Part shown: in pieces, positions 22,086-32,871 of the stretch
How the letters are laid out: each line of letters starts with the position of its first letter
Position numbering within the stretch: the first letter of the stretch is position 1
NCBI GenBank assembly: GCA_025331565.1
Contig: JAFREQ010000261.1
Coordinates: 1 to 64,000 of the forward strand
Length of the DNA stretch: 64,000 nucleotides
From: Holacanthus passer
Taxonomy: Eukaryota; Chordata; Actinopteri; Pomacanthidae
Direction of reading: 5' to 3'
The notes under the pieces: model-generated
Databases searched by the model: none
What the model was told of the DNA's origin: nothing
Seen by the model: the letters and a program-made list of their open reading frames with translations, nothing else
Position numbers and translations under genes: made by a program

Positions 22086-22736
22086 TTTTGTGGGAGCAGC
22101 GGCAGCTCTCTATGGAATCCGTCAGGGACGCAGACGAGGGAAGTGAGTGGGAGCGCTCGTGAAGCTGAGACAGCGGGGACTGCGCTCCTGTCAATGCACC
22201 TGGCCAACGTCCGCTCTCTGGCCAACAAGATGCTGCTGCTTCTCAACAGGACAAACCCGGACTTTTACAGATCTGCTGCCCTGTGCTTTACTGAAACCTG
22301 GCTTGGTGAGCACATCCCGAATAGCGCAATCCATCTGCCCGGCTTCCAGCTCCTCCACGGAGATTGCACAGAGCTATCAGGGAAAACAAGAAGCGGCAGA
22401 CTCTGTTTCTATCTAAATGAAGGTTGGTGCACAGATGTCACAGTGTTGAAGAAATCATGCAGCCCAAACTTAGAGACTCTCTTCATAAACTGCAAACCTT
22501 TTTATTCAGCGCGGGAGTTTTCCTCGTTTATTCTGGTCACTGTTTACATCCTGACTCAGGCCTGTGTCAGTGAGGCGCTACAACACCTGGCTGACCAGAT
22601 AACCAACGTGGAACTAAAACATCCTGACTCCGTGCTCATTGTTTTGGGGGATTTCAACAGAGCAAACCTCAGTCATGAACTTCCAAAATACAGACAACAT
22701 ATTAAGTGTCCCACCAGGGATGCGAATGTGGCAGCA

Positions 22737-24202
22737 TATATATTATGCCTCTTAGTGCTGTGCAGCTGGTCAATTAGTGAGTGGGGCTGGGTATTTAAGC
22801 TGCGGCCCTTCCCCCATCTCTCTCTCTCTGCATTGCTGTCTGCATCACATCCATGTGCAAGTTCACCTGCAGCAGGTATGTCCACTCCTGCTGCGTTTCA
22901 TTAGTTGGTTTTAGTGATGGTGTGCTTAGTACATTTTGCTTTGCGCTGCAGAAGCGACTGGTGTTCCCGCCATGCGCCTCTACTTTGCGTGTGTGCATTC
23001 CCTGCTCCTGGCTGCTTGTGGTAGGTGTCCTCTCCTTCGCAGCGTTTTGGTGTATGCTAATACTTAGCTAACGCTAATGTGGTCACAGGGAAAGTGCCGA
23101 TCTGTGTGGTCTCCCTTCCTCTCTCCTCATGTGTGTGTGTGCGTGTTCCCTGCCATTAACAGGTATGTACATTTAGAAATGTAGCGACCACATTGACTTC
23201 TTAGCCGCTTAGCTTTAGTAATGTTTGTCTTTTTAGCAGGTGAGGTTGGCCCAGGTGGCTGTACCCGCTACTGCTGACATCGCAGCCAGCTACTGGGGCT
23301 GCTGCTGCTTTGTCTCCAGCTACTTTATCTCCGGCTGCTTGTCTCCCGTCGCTGTTTGTCTCCGGCTGCTTGTCTCCCGTCGCTGCTTGTCTCCGCTGCA
23401 TTCCTCCGGCTGCTTGTCTGCTGCCACTGTCGCTCCATTGAGTTGGTGGACGGTGCATTGCATGGCGCTGTGGCAACTCCTACCGACCGCATGCACCCCC
23501 AATGACGGAGTTTAATTCTTTAATTGTATGATTGAAGATTTTATATTGTTTTGATTTGGATTGTTTTGTTTATTGGTATGGTTTATTGTTGTTTTCTTCT
23601 TGTTGTGTATTTTGTTCTATTTTGGGGCATTTAGTGTTTTGTATGATTTATATAGTTAGGGTCCGCCCTCTTTGTATATTCTGTTTTGTAATGTATTCTG
23701 TTGTATTAATTGATTGTTTACCCCCGTAATTTGTTTGTTTTTCCTTTTCAGTTGCTGAAGGCCGATGGTGGTGCAGGTGATCCTGGTGGTGGTGGTGTCC
23801 CCCTCCTTTGTGTGTGCTGTGTTCCCCTGGGAAATTGGTTCACGTCACGAGTGTCACTTAAGCCTGGGTGTTCTTGCTTTATTTTGGGGGACTCCCTTCC
23901 CCTTCGCTAACCCTTGTCCACCTGCTAAGCTTAGCAACTGATTAGGCCCTTTGGTTTCATTTTTGCCCCGGTGTGAGTGCTATTTAATTGTTTTTAAGAG
24001 TACATTTTTCTTGTTAAAAAATAAACTGTTTTATTGACTTGTGGATCCACGTCTCAAGCCTCTTGAGTATACGGTACCTGTGTGCCTCCAGTGTTGGAAA
24101 AAGAGAATTCTCTGGGTGCAACTCCCAGGGTGGCGTTGTCCGGCACCTTCAGCTCATTCCAAGATCATCCAATGTGTATCACACTGTTGTAGTTGCGCCA
24201 CA
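22737..24202 (+). mobile_element. Solo LTR, copy 2
   Basis: A 1,466-bp copy of the LTR at 17715-19427. It starts TGTGGCAGCATATATA and ends TTGTAGTTGCGCCACA, with TATA-like GGGTATTTAAGCTGC and AATAAA near 24010. It interrupts LINE A between ...PTRDAN and the next endonuclease block. The flanks CGAA and AAAA are an imperfect 4-bp duplication. It lacks the MITE present in copy 1 and has an expanded internal repeat at 23313-23420. Confidence 0.82.
23313..23420. repeat. Short tandem repeat in LTR copy 2 (CTCCGGCTGCTTGTC units)
   Basis: About four imperfect units of TCTCCGGCTGCTTGTCTCCC(GTCGCTG). Copy 1 has a single unit (about 18640-18670), so the array expanded in one copy. Confidence 0.8.
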
Positions 24203-25231
24203 AAAACATCCTGAACCACTGCTATACAACTTTAAAAGAGGCCTATTGCTCTGTTCCCCAGGCAGCTTTGGGACTCTCCGATCACTGTCTGGTTCATCTC
24301 ATCCCGACCTACAGGCAGAAACTAAAAACTGCTAAGCCTGTGAGGAAATGGACTGACGAGGCAAAGCTGGAACTGCAGGCCTGCTTTGACTGCACAGATT
24401 GGAGTGTTTTTGAATATACAGCTACAGACCTGGATGACCTCACCGACACTGTGACATCCTACATCAGTTTTTGTAGTTTGTACAGTTTACAACAATAACA
24501 AACCCTGGTTTACTGCAAAGCTCAGGCAGCTTCGTTGGGCCAAGGAGGAGGCCTACCAAATGGGCACAGGATCCTGTACAGCCAGGCCAGGAACACACTG
24601 ACAAAAGAGATCAGAGTAGCAAAGAGGAGCTACACAGAAAAGCTGCAAAAGAGCTTTTCAAATGACCCAGCATCGGTGTGGAGGGGTCTGAGAGACATTA
24701 CCAACTACAGGAGACCATCCCCCACACTGTGGCTGACAACCTGAATGTGTACCCCACATTCACACCCCTCAGCCACTCTGACTCTGACTTCAATCAACCA
24801 CCTTCACCCCACCGACCCCTCACCTGCATTAAGGATCTGTGAAGAGAGTGTGCGTCAGCACTTCAAGAGACAGAAGATCAGGAAGGGACCAGGTCCAGAT
24901 GGCATGTCTCCCTCCTGCCTGAAAGTTTGCGCTGACCAGCTGGCGCCCATCTTCACACAGATCTTCAACAGATCTCTGGAGGTATGTGAAGTCCCCTCCT
25001 GCTTCAAATGCTCCACCATCATCCCGGTCCCCAAGAAACCCTGCATCACAGGATTAAATGACTGCAGGCCCATTGCCCTGATGTCTTGAAAACCTTTGAG
25101 AGACTGGTGTTAGCCCATCTTAAGGACATCACAGGCCCCCTACTGGACCTCCTGCAGCACAGATCGGTGAATGATGCAGTCAACATGGGACTGCACTATA
25201 TCCTGCAACACCTCGATTCTCCAGGGACATA

Positions 25232-26828
25232 CAGTTGTGTTCAAAATAATAGCAGTCCAACATGACTAACCAGATCTATTACTGTTTTTGGTAGAAATTA
25301 TATTATTACTTGGCAAATAATTTACCAGTAGGTGTAGTAGAGTCAGAGAAACCAACAGACCCAACATTCATGATATGCATGCTCCTGAGTCTGTGTAATT
25401 GAATAATTCATTGAAAGGGGCATGTTCAAAATAATAGCAGTGTGGAATTCAATCAGTGAGGTCATTCATTGTGTGAAGAAACAGGTGTCATTCAGGTGCC
25501 CCTTATTTAAGGATGAAGCCAGCACATGTTGTACATGCAATTCTCTCTGAAAACCTGAGGAAGATGGGTCATTCCAGACATTGTTCAGAAGAACAGTGTG
25601 CTTTAATTAAAACGTTGATTGGAGAGGGGAAAACATATAAAGACATGCAGAAAATGATAGGCTGTTCAGCTAAAATGATCTCCAGTGCTTTAAAATGGAA
25701 AGCAAAACCAGAGAGATGTGGAAGAAAACGGAAGACTACCATTCAAATGGATCGAATAATAGCCAGAATGGCAAAGACTCAGCCAATGATCAGCTCCAGG
25801 GAGATCAAAGACGGTCTGAAGTTACCTGTGAGTACTGTGACAATTAGAAGACACTTGTGGCACTTGTGTGAAGCTCATCAATTGGCAAGAAGCCCCCGCA
25901 AAGTTGCACTGTTAAAAAAAAGACACGTGCTGAAGAGGATACAATCTGCCAAAGAACATATCAACTGGCCTAAAGAGAAATGGAGAAACATTTTGTGGAC
26001 TGATGAAAGCAAGACTGTTCTTGGGTCCAAGGGCCACAGACAGTTTGTCAGACGACCCCCAAACACTGAATTCAGGCCACAGTACACTCTGAAGACCGTG
26101 AAGCATGGTATGGGGCTGTTTCTCTTACTATGGTGTCGGGCCTCTTTATTGCATACCAGGGATCATGGATCAATTTGCTTATATCAAAATACTTGAAGAG
26201 GTCATGCAGCCTTATGCTGAAGAGGAAATGCCCTTGAAATGGGTGTTTCAACAAGACAACGACCCCAAACACACCAGTAAGCGAGCAGCATCTTGGTTCC
26301 GGACCAACAAAATTAAGGTTATGGAATGGCCAGCGCAATCCCTGGACCTTAATCCAAAAGAAAACTTGTGTGGTGACACCAAAAGTGACCGAGAAACCGA
26401 GAAATGCAAGGAATTGTGGAATTGTGTCAAAATCATCCTGGACTGGAATACCTGTTCATAGGTGCCAGAGGCTGGTCGACTCCATGCAGCGCAGATGTGA
26501 AGCAGTTCTCAAAAACAGTGGTTATACAACTAAATATTAGTTTAGCGATTCACAGGAATGCTAAATCTTAACGTTTTTTTCAGTTTATTGAGTAAATATT
26601 TGAGTTTGTAATGAAAAATGCAGACGCTGCTATTTTTTTGAACAGCCCAATATCATTTTTTCCTTCATTATCTGTAAAGTAATTAAAATATTGATACATT
26701 TTTCTTCATGTTTTGATGTAAAATAATAATGTGCAGTGTTCCCAATGAATGGAAATAAAAAAATATGGTAGGATTTCGAGCTTTGTACACGTTTTTAAAA
26801 AACACTGCTATTATTTTGAACACAACTG
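25232..26828 (+). mobile_element. Tc1-like DNA transposon inside LINE A
   Basis: A 1,597-bp element with inverted ends CAGTTGTGTTCAAAATAATA and TATTATTTTGAACACAACTG and the TA duplication at 25230-25231 and 26829-26830. It splits the RT of LINE A, and the LINE sense resumes immediately after it. Confidence 0.96.
25564..26538 (+). pseudogene. Tc1-like transposase (frameshifted)
   Basis: I chose the ATG at 25564 (MGHSRHCSEEQ) because Tc1 transposases start MG near the first helix-turn-helix. Domains run HTH (CALIKTLIGEGKTYKDMQKM), HTH2/GRPR-like linker (RKRKTTIQMDRIIAR), then the DDE core with D in NILWTDESKT, D in FQQDNDPKHTSK and E in DLNPKENL. A frameshift lies near 26100-26110 (TVKHGM then MVWGCFSYYGVG). 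A stop at 26459-26461 precedes the expected C-terminus (RRCEAVLKNSGYTTKY). The catalytic triad is intact but the frame is broken, so it is inactive. Confidence 0.93.
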
Positions 26829-28585
26829 TATGTGAGGATCCTGTTCGTGGACTTCAGTTCGGCGTTCAACACCATCATCCCAGACATCCTGTGTACTAAA
26901 CTCACCCACCTCACTGTGCTGGCCCCCATGTGTCAGTAGATTACTAACTTCCTGATGGACAGGGAGCAGCAGGTGAGACTGGGGAGCATCACGTCCAGTA
27001 CCCGGACAATCAGCACTGGCGCCCCCCAGGGGTGTGTGCTCTCACTACTGCTCTTCTCTCTTTATACCAACGACTGCACCTCATGGGACCCATCTGTCAA
27101 GTTCCTGAAGTTTGCAGATGACACAACAGTCATCGGCCTCATCCGGGATGGTGACGACTCAGAACAACCTGGAGCTGAACATGCTCAAAATGGTGGAGAC
27201 AGTGACAGTGGACTTCAGGAGGAGCCCCCCTGCTCTGCACCCCTTCTCCATTCTGAACAGCACGGTGTCTACTGTGGAAACCTTCAGGTTTCTGGGATCC
27301 ACAATCTCCCAGGACTTAAAGTGGGAATCCAACATAGACACCATTAGGAAAAAGGCCCAGCAGAAGATGTACTTCCTGCACCAGCTTAGGAAGTTCAACC
27401 TGCCTAAGGACTTGTTGATACAATTTTACACCGCCACTATTCAGTCTGTTCTCTGCACATCTATCACAGTGTGATTTGGATCAGCTACCAAACAGGATAG
27501 AGACAGACTACAGCGAACAGTGAGGACTGCAGAAAGAATCATCGGTGCAGAACTGTCCTCCATTCAGGACCTATACAGGTCCAGAGTCAGGAATCGGGCA
27601 GGAAAAATCGCTGCAGATCCAACACACCCAGGACACAATATATTCCAACTTCTCCCCTCTGGTAGGCGCTACAGAGCACTGCACGCCAAAACAACCAGAC
27701 ACATGCACAGTTTCTTCCCTCAGGCTGTCACTTTGATGAACATTTATCCAGTGAAATAACCCAGAATCATTCACCTGTAATAATGTATTCTCATATTATT
27801 ACATACCTCATCGTTTATATACTTACCATGGTTACAATGTAAATATCATCTGCCAGCACAAACCATGCATACTATGTTTACTGTGTATACTTCCATATCC
27901 ACCTACCTCTCGTCCTGTATATACTGTATATTGTATTTATATGCACATACTCGGTATACTCTGCAATTTTTCTGCATATTTTTTTCATAAGCGCCACCGC
28001 CCTAGTGGCTGCCTGCTACAGCAGCTCCCGCTCCCAGTTGAGCTTTTTCCTTCTAACTTTAGTCTTTTTAACTTTTTCGACATTTTCTGCACAGGATTGT
28101 GCTTCTGAATGCCCAGGTCAACATGTCCACCATAGTGACTGTGTTTGTACTGGCATTTTTCATTCAGTTTTTACAATGTTTACATCCGTGTCTGGGGCCC
28201 CTGAGCGCAGCCGAGGCCCTATTGTTTACAGTCGGGATCAGCTGTTGGTGCTCTGCAACACAGCGGTGCTGCCGGACGAGAGGCCCGAGGTTCCCCAAGA
28301 GATAAAGAGGAGAAGACGGGGGAGCCGTGCCGGAGTTCAGCGCCACGACAGGAGGAGAAGATACCGACCGGTCCTCCCGTCCATCACCATGGGGAATGTA
28401 AGATCTCTCCCCAACAAGATAGACGAGTTAGCGGCGCTGACCCGACACCAGAGGGAGTACCGGGAGTGCAGCATCATGGTGTTTATGGAAACATGGCTGA
28501 CCTGGCGGACCCCGGACACGATCGTAACACTACAAGGTTTTAAACTGCTGTGGGCGGACAGGACGAAGGAGAGCGGTAAGAGGAA

Positions 28586-28774
28586 GATAAGATAAGATAA
28601 GATAAGATAAACCTTTATTCATCCCACAGTGGGGAAATTTACAAAGTGGGGAAATTTACAGTAAACATTGAATGAGAAGAAAATCAAATCCACCTGCGAT
28701 GGCCAGGAATCGAACCCGGGTCAACTGCTTGGAAGGCAGCTATGCTCACCACTATACCACCATCGCATACCACC
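28586..28774 (-). mobile_element. tRNA-Gly-headed SINE with LINE-type tail
   Basis: A 189-bp insertion in LINE B is flanked by AGGAA on both sides (28581-28585 and 28775-28779). The paralogous LINE at 63571-63590 reads straight through, so the empty site is known. On the minus strand it starts with a tRNA-Gly unit (28766 down to 28695). A ~40-bp body (GGTGGATTTGATTTTC...) follows, then a tail in which TAAATTTCCCCACT occurs twice, then GGGATGAATAAAGG and (TTATC)n. The tail equals the 3' end of the CR1/Rex1-like LINEs here, as expected if LINE machinery mobilised it. Confidence 0.88.
28695..28766 (-). tRNA. tRNA-Gly(TCC)-like unit heading the SINE
   Basis: The 72-nt minus-strand sequence folds as a full cloverleaf. 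The acceptor stem GCGATGG/CCATCGC has all seven pairs and a discriminator A. The anticodon loop is CTTCCAA (anticodon TCC, encoded at 28731-28733). The A box TGGTATAGTGG is at 28749-28759 and the B box GGTTCGATTCC at 28706-28716. One T-stem pair is a G-T wobble. A TTTT run about 12 nt downstream (28680-28683) could end Pol III transcription. Because it is inside an insertion with a LINE tail, I treat it as a SINE head rather than a resident tRNA gene, although it may be transcribable. Confidence 0.85.
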
Positions 28775-29557
28775 AGGAAAGGAGGAGGGCTGGCAGTGTT
28801 TGTAAATGATAGATGGTGTAACTCTGGGCACCTCACTATTAAGGAGCAACTCTGCTGTAAGGACATTGAACTGTTAGCCATTAGCATGAGGCCATACTAT
28901 CTGCCTCGGGAATTCTCTCATGTTATCGCGATAGCTGCGTATATTTCCCCCCTCTGCTAACGCCGATGCGGCCTGTGACGTCATCCACTCTGTCACGGGC
29001 CGGCTGCAGACCCAACATCTACAGACCCTCCTTCTCCTCTCCAGGGACTTCAATCATGCCTCTCCAACCTCCACTCTGCCCACCTTCACCCAATACGTCA
29101 CCTGCTGCACCAGAGACAACAAAATACTTGACTTGTGTTATGCCAACACCAAGGAGGCCTACACCTCTGTTGATACACCTCATCACCCCTTCCTCCCCTG
29201 GGAAGATCAGACCACAACCTGGTTCATCTCCAGCCTGTGTACAAACCTCTGGTACACAGGCAGCCAGCTGTGTCCCACACAGTGAAGAGATGGTCCGAGG
29301 CTCTGAAGGACTGTTTCAACACGACGGTGTGGGAGGAACTCTGCGATTCTCATGGGGACGACATCAACAGTCTCACTGACTGCATCATGGACTATATCAA
29401 CTTTTGTGTGGATAGCACTGTACCCACCAGGACTGTACGGTGTTTTTACAACAACAAACCATGGATTACTCCAGACATAAAGGCTCTCCTTAAGGAGAAG
29501 TAGAGGGTCTTTAAGTCAGGAGACAAGGAGGAGCTGAAGGCTGTGCAGAGGGAGCTG

Positions 29558-29660
29558 ATTAATACTTTTATATTTCTTCTAGTTAAATTGTTAATACTTT
29601 TTTAATTTTAGTTAAATTGTTAATACTTTTTTATTCTAGTTAAATTGTTAACACATTTTA
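29558..29660. repeat. Tandem ~32-bp AT-rich repeat at the LINE B deletion junction
   Basis: Three imperfect units of TTAATACTTTTTTAATT...TAGTTAAATTG sit exactly where coding sense gives way to the 3' UTR. Confidence 0.8.
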
Positions 29661-29815
29661 TACTTCTCTTGTTTATATTGCTATTTACTATTTATCTACA
29701 GATACTTTACTGATGCTCCTTTCTGTTCTGCTCTCCTCTTTGCTGCTGTACACTGGAAATTTCCCCACTGTGGGAGGAATAAAGGAGCATCTGATCTCTT
29801 ATCTTATGTTCTATA

Positions 29816-30026
29816 TAGCCTGCATTGATTTGATCCTTTTGTTTGCATTGTTGATTTGTTGATTGAACGATAACCGTATCACAGTAAGGTTCCTGGTAAT
29901 GCTTGCTGTTGCTGTTGTTTTTGGTCTAATTGTTTTGGGTTAAAGTGACTTTGAGTCCTCTTCCTACAGAGAGTGAATGCAGCATCTCAGACTGCGTCTC
30001 TCAATGACGTCACCGGAGTGAGGGAG

Positions 30027-30082
<56 letters not shown>

Positions 30083-31099
30083 GGGGGTGGTGCTACACTG
30101 AGAGACGCCGTCAGTGAGTGTAACAGGAGTGTATGAGAGTACACAGAGTCGTGCTTTTCCAAACACTCCTTAACCGTCAGTGAGCTGACAGGATTGAATT
30201 TGGGCCGCGGATCAGGTGTTTGAACTGACTGCTGCAGACAGCGGCTTCATGTTCCGCCCTCACAGCGGCAGTAGATGCTGAAGCTGGCGTTTACTAACGT
30301 GATACGTGAGTATTACTCTGATACAGTCTGACATTCATACATGACATGTTCAACTTTGCTTTTAATGCTGTGGTTTAAATTGACCGACATGTCAGCGGTA
30401 TTGTGAAACCGTAATAGCTTCAACAACACAACACCTGCACACATTTGAGCAGTATTAATCCACAGTTAATTTCAGACAGTAAGTTTAAAATTGCTAATGT
30501 TAGACCTGCACTGTGTGCTCATCACAGGGTAGTGCCAGGCTGCCATGTTTCCATACTTCCATAACGCTGTGAAGAAGATTTTGATCCATTGTTAACGTCA
30601 CACTTTTGCTAGCGGGCTGTAGCCCCGTGCCTTGTAACAGTTGCTCGTGGGCATAATTCTGCGCTTCCACTCAAGCTCGCATCACGCAACGAACTCCGAC
30701 GTGCTGTCACGCACGCGGGACCGCGTCAACCTGTACCTCAGTGTGTGTGTGTTAGAGTGAGTGTGTGTGTGTGTGTCGCCACAGTACAGTAGGTGCAGGC
30801 GCCGTGCTGCTGCTGTCTTCACAGTGATGCAGTGTCTCCCCTTTATCGCCCTTTCATCCGTCCACATAGACTGGAGGTCTGCAGCTGTCTGTTCCAATGC
30901 CACCAGCTTGTGTGGATGAAGTGAAGCATTGACTGCTAAGGTATCATTTGGTCATTGTGGCAGATGACAGTTGTGACAGGCAGTGATAAACAACCGGTCA
31001 GCTAAAATGTGACCTCCAGAGTAACCTAATTTACTGAAACAATTACTATAATAAACACCGATGTTATCTTTGAAGACTGATTAGCATTTTACTGATATT
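29816..31099 (+). promoter_or_regulatory. Possible promoter and first exon of an unidentified gene
   Basis: A repeat-free, GC-richer stretch for this window. It has a perfect cAMP-response element TGACGTCA at 30005-30012, a (TG)n run at 30028-30074, and a leader-like region. An ATG at 30274 reads MLKLAFTNVI and runs into a strong donor, C|GTGAGT, at 30306. No following exon was identified, so this could be the 5' end of a gene whose body lies elsewhere, or chance. The rest, to 31099, has only chance reading frames. Confidence 0.35.
30028..30074. repeat. (TG)n microsatellite
   Basis: An uninterrupted TG dinucleotide run of 47 bp followed by a G-rich stretch. Confidence 0.97.
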
Positions 31100-31842
31100 A
31101 AGATAAGATAACATAAGATATTCCTTTATTCGTCCCTCAGTGGGGAAACTCACTTGTCCAGCAGCAAAGACAATAGAGCAGTTATAATAGTTATAAACAG
31201 TAAACAATATAAGCTGAGGTAAAAAGCCTAACTACCATTAAAAGTATTAACAACTGTACTAGAGAAATACAATAGTTATCAACACTTTAAACAGGCTAAA
31301 AAGAGTATTAACAGAAAATTTATGAGAGACTTTTTACAGGAATTTTACAAATTTACATGGGAGTATATGGGTATATAAAAAATGTGACCATTGTACGTAC
31401 ACTATGGACAGGAATATACTATGAACAGGAGCATTTAAATATGAAAAAAAATATTAAATGAAATATTGCACATTGAATTGAAGAAATATTGCACATGGAA
31501 CGTATGGAGTGTAGATGTATATATATGTATATATATATATGTAGATAAATATACTGATATAGAAAGACCGAGTGTTGCATAGATCTAATGACATGAATGT
31601 ATAGTCTATAGGGAGCAGTGCTGGTTGTACAGTCTGACAGCTGCAGGAAGAAAGACCTGCGATATCGCTCCTTCACACACTGCTCTCCAGAGCCGTTAAA
31701 GTGTCCTGCAGGGGGTGGGAGTCATTCTCCAACATGGATGACAGCTTAGCCATCATCCTCTCTCCCATCACCTCCACTGGGTCAAGGGGGCAACCCAGTG
31801 CAGAGCTGGCCTTCTTGATCAATTTGTCCAGTCTCTTCCTTC
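31100..31842 (-). mobile_element. CR1/Rex1-like LINE, inverted 3' end
   Basis: It begins with the inverted tail (AAGATAAGATAAC... CAGTGGGGAAACT), then the 3' UTR to ~31600. C-terminal ORF2 coding follows (minus strand KERYRRSFFLQL; SSMLENDSHPLQ-like). It matches the family copy at 56368-59330 but lacks ~25 bp at about 31681 and ends at ~31842. Confidence 0.85.
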
Positions 31843-32257
31843 TTCTTAATCAGAAGTTACATGTCTACTGATGAATCTGTTTTGGGTTATAGCAAATGAT
31901 AACCCCCAGTCCGAACACAGCATGTTTAGGAGTAGGTTTAAGTACCATTTATATTTAATTAATTCAGCTAATGAATTTCTGATTCTGCAAAAAAAGCTAA
32001 AACCCCTCCCCCCAAAAACAGCTAAGTTCTAACCAGATTTGTCGTACATTAAACTGTGTCCAGGTTTAAAGCAGGAATGAATAACCGCAGCAGATCGTCT
32101 ACTTTGAAGACAGGCATTCTGGAGTATTCAGTCTACTTTTCCTCCTCTGCATGTCTTCTTCACACCCATTTAAACATCACGGCAGAATGAGTTTCACCTG
32201 CAGACGACTGAAAAGTCCGTCTGATGGAACAGATATGCTCATGGCCAGTGGTCTGGG
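31843..32257. other. No recognisable feature
   Basis: AT-rich spacer between a LINE fragment and the Gag-like region. Only chance reading frames are present. Confidence 0.5.
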
Positions 32258-32836
32258 TCAGCAGAACTGGAGCAGGAGACCTTGGGCTGCCAGAGACGAG
32301 ACCCCTCTGGGGGACAGGCTGGAGGCTGGCAGTGACAGGAGTGCAGGGCTGGAGGACCGGCGGCGATGGGAGTGCAGGGCTAGAGGCCAGCAGTGACAGG
32401 AAGGCAGGACTGGGGACAGACCAGGGACTGCGGCTTTGGTTTGGCCTTGTAGCTGGAAACCTGGGGCTGTAGTTTGGACTGGTAAATGGAAGCCTGCAGC
32501 TGTTGCTTGGACTGGATAGCTGGGAACCTGGAGCTGCGGCTGTTGCTTGGGCTTGTAGCTGGGAACCTGGAGCTGCAGCTGTGACTTGGGCTGAAAGCTG
32601 GAGACCTGGGGCTGCGGCTTGGGCTCATAGTAGAACTGCTGGAGCATGGGCGGAGACCTTGGCTGGAGGCTAGCAAGCCAGTGGCTAGCCGACTCAGGGA
32701 CTGATGCAGGCAGGAGGCTAGCAGGCCGGGATGCAGACCGAATCTGAGAAATTAACTCTGACAGCTTAGCCTCACGCTGCCGGAGGGTGGCTTCAAACCT
32801 GTCCATGTGGTTTGTGGATGTGTGTGCTGAGTCCAT
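32258..32836 (-). pseudogene. Gag-like reading frame of an LTR retrotransposon
   Basis: A 192-codon minus-strand frame starts 36 bp inside the LTR at 32872-33262, where gag is expected. It opens MDSAHTSTNHMDRFEATLRQ, a short acidic/amphipathic start like other fish Gypsy Gag proteins. It then changes to proline-, glutamine- and serine-rich repeats (QPQLQVPSY-type units at 32500-32620). No zinc knuckle or pol follows. The repetitive tail may be non-homologous expansion. This is a moderate call. Confidence 0.5.
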
Positions 32837-32871
32837 GATTGGCCAGACTGTACTGTACTGGTGTAGTAGGA

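Larger units (their letters stand above)
22090..27988 (+). mobile_element. CR1/Rex1-like LINE A, near full length but interrupted twice
   Basis: The ORF2 order is visible on the + strand. An APE-type endonuclease starts at about 22190 (HLANVRSLANKM; CFTETWL; VLGDFNRANLS at ~22640-22680). A solo LTR breaks it at 22737-24202. The endonuclease ends after LSDHCLVHL (~24265), and a linker runs to RT (GPGPDGMSPSCLKVCADQL, ~24890). A Tc1 element breaks it again at 25232-26828. RT resumes with VDFSSAFNTIIPDIL (~26855), GAPQGCVLS (~27020) and catalytic FADD at 27111-27122, then FPQAVTLMN near 27740. Stops (e.g. ~24498, 26938, 27472) and indels make it inactive even without the insertions. Confidence 0.9.
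27989..29807 (+). mobile_element. CR1/Rex1-like LINE B, RT-less deletion derivative
   Basis: The 5' end (GCGCCACCGCCCTAGTGGCT) matches the starts of the family copies at 59330 (minus) and 62997. Coding sense includes SITMGNVRSLPNKIDELAAL and FMETWLTWRTPDTIVTLQGF. It is interrupted by a SINE at 28586-28774 and resumes with KGGGLAVFVNDRWCNSGHL. DFNHAS-like motifs and CCTRDNKIL follow. Near 29555 the coding region ends and the 3' UTR with TTTCCCCACTGTGGGAGGAA follows at once, so the reverse transcriptase is absent. Confidence 0.88.

Noticed and set aside
28695..28766. Independent functional tRNA-Gly gene
   Set aside because: It lies inside a 189-bp insertion with a target duplication and a LINE tail, so it moved there as part of a retroposed unit. 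It may still be transcribed, but it is not a resident gene.
32151..32472. Two + strand frames of ~81 codons
   Set aside because: They arise from repetitive GC-rich sequence and are antisense to the Gag-like frame.
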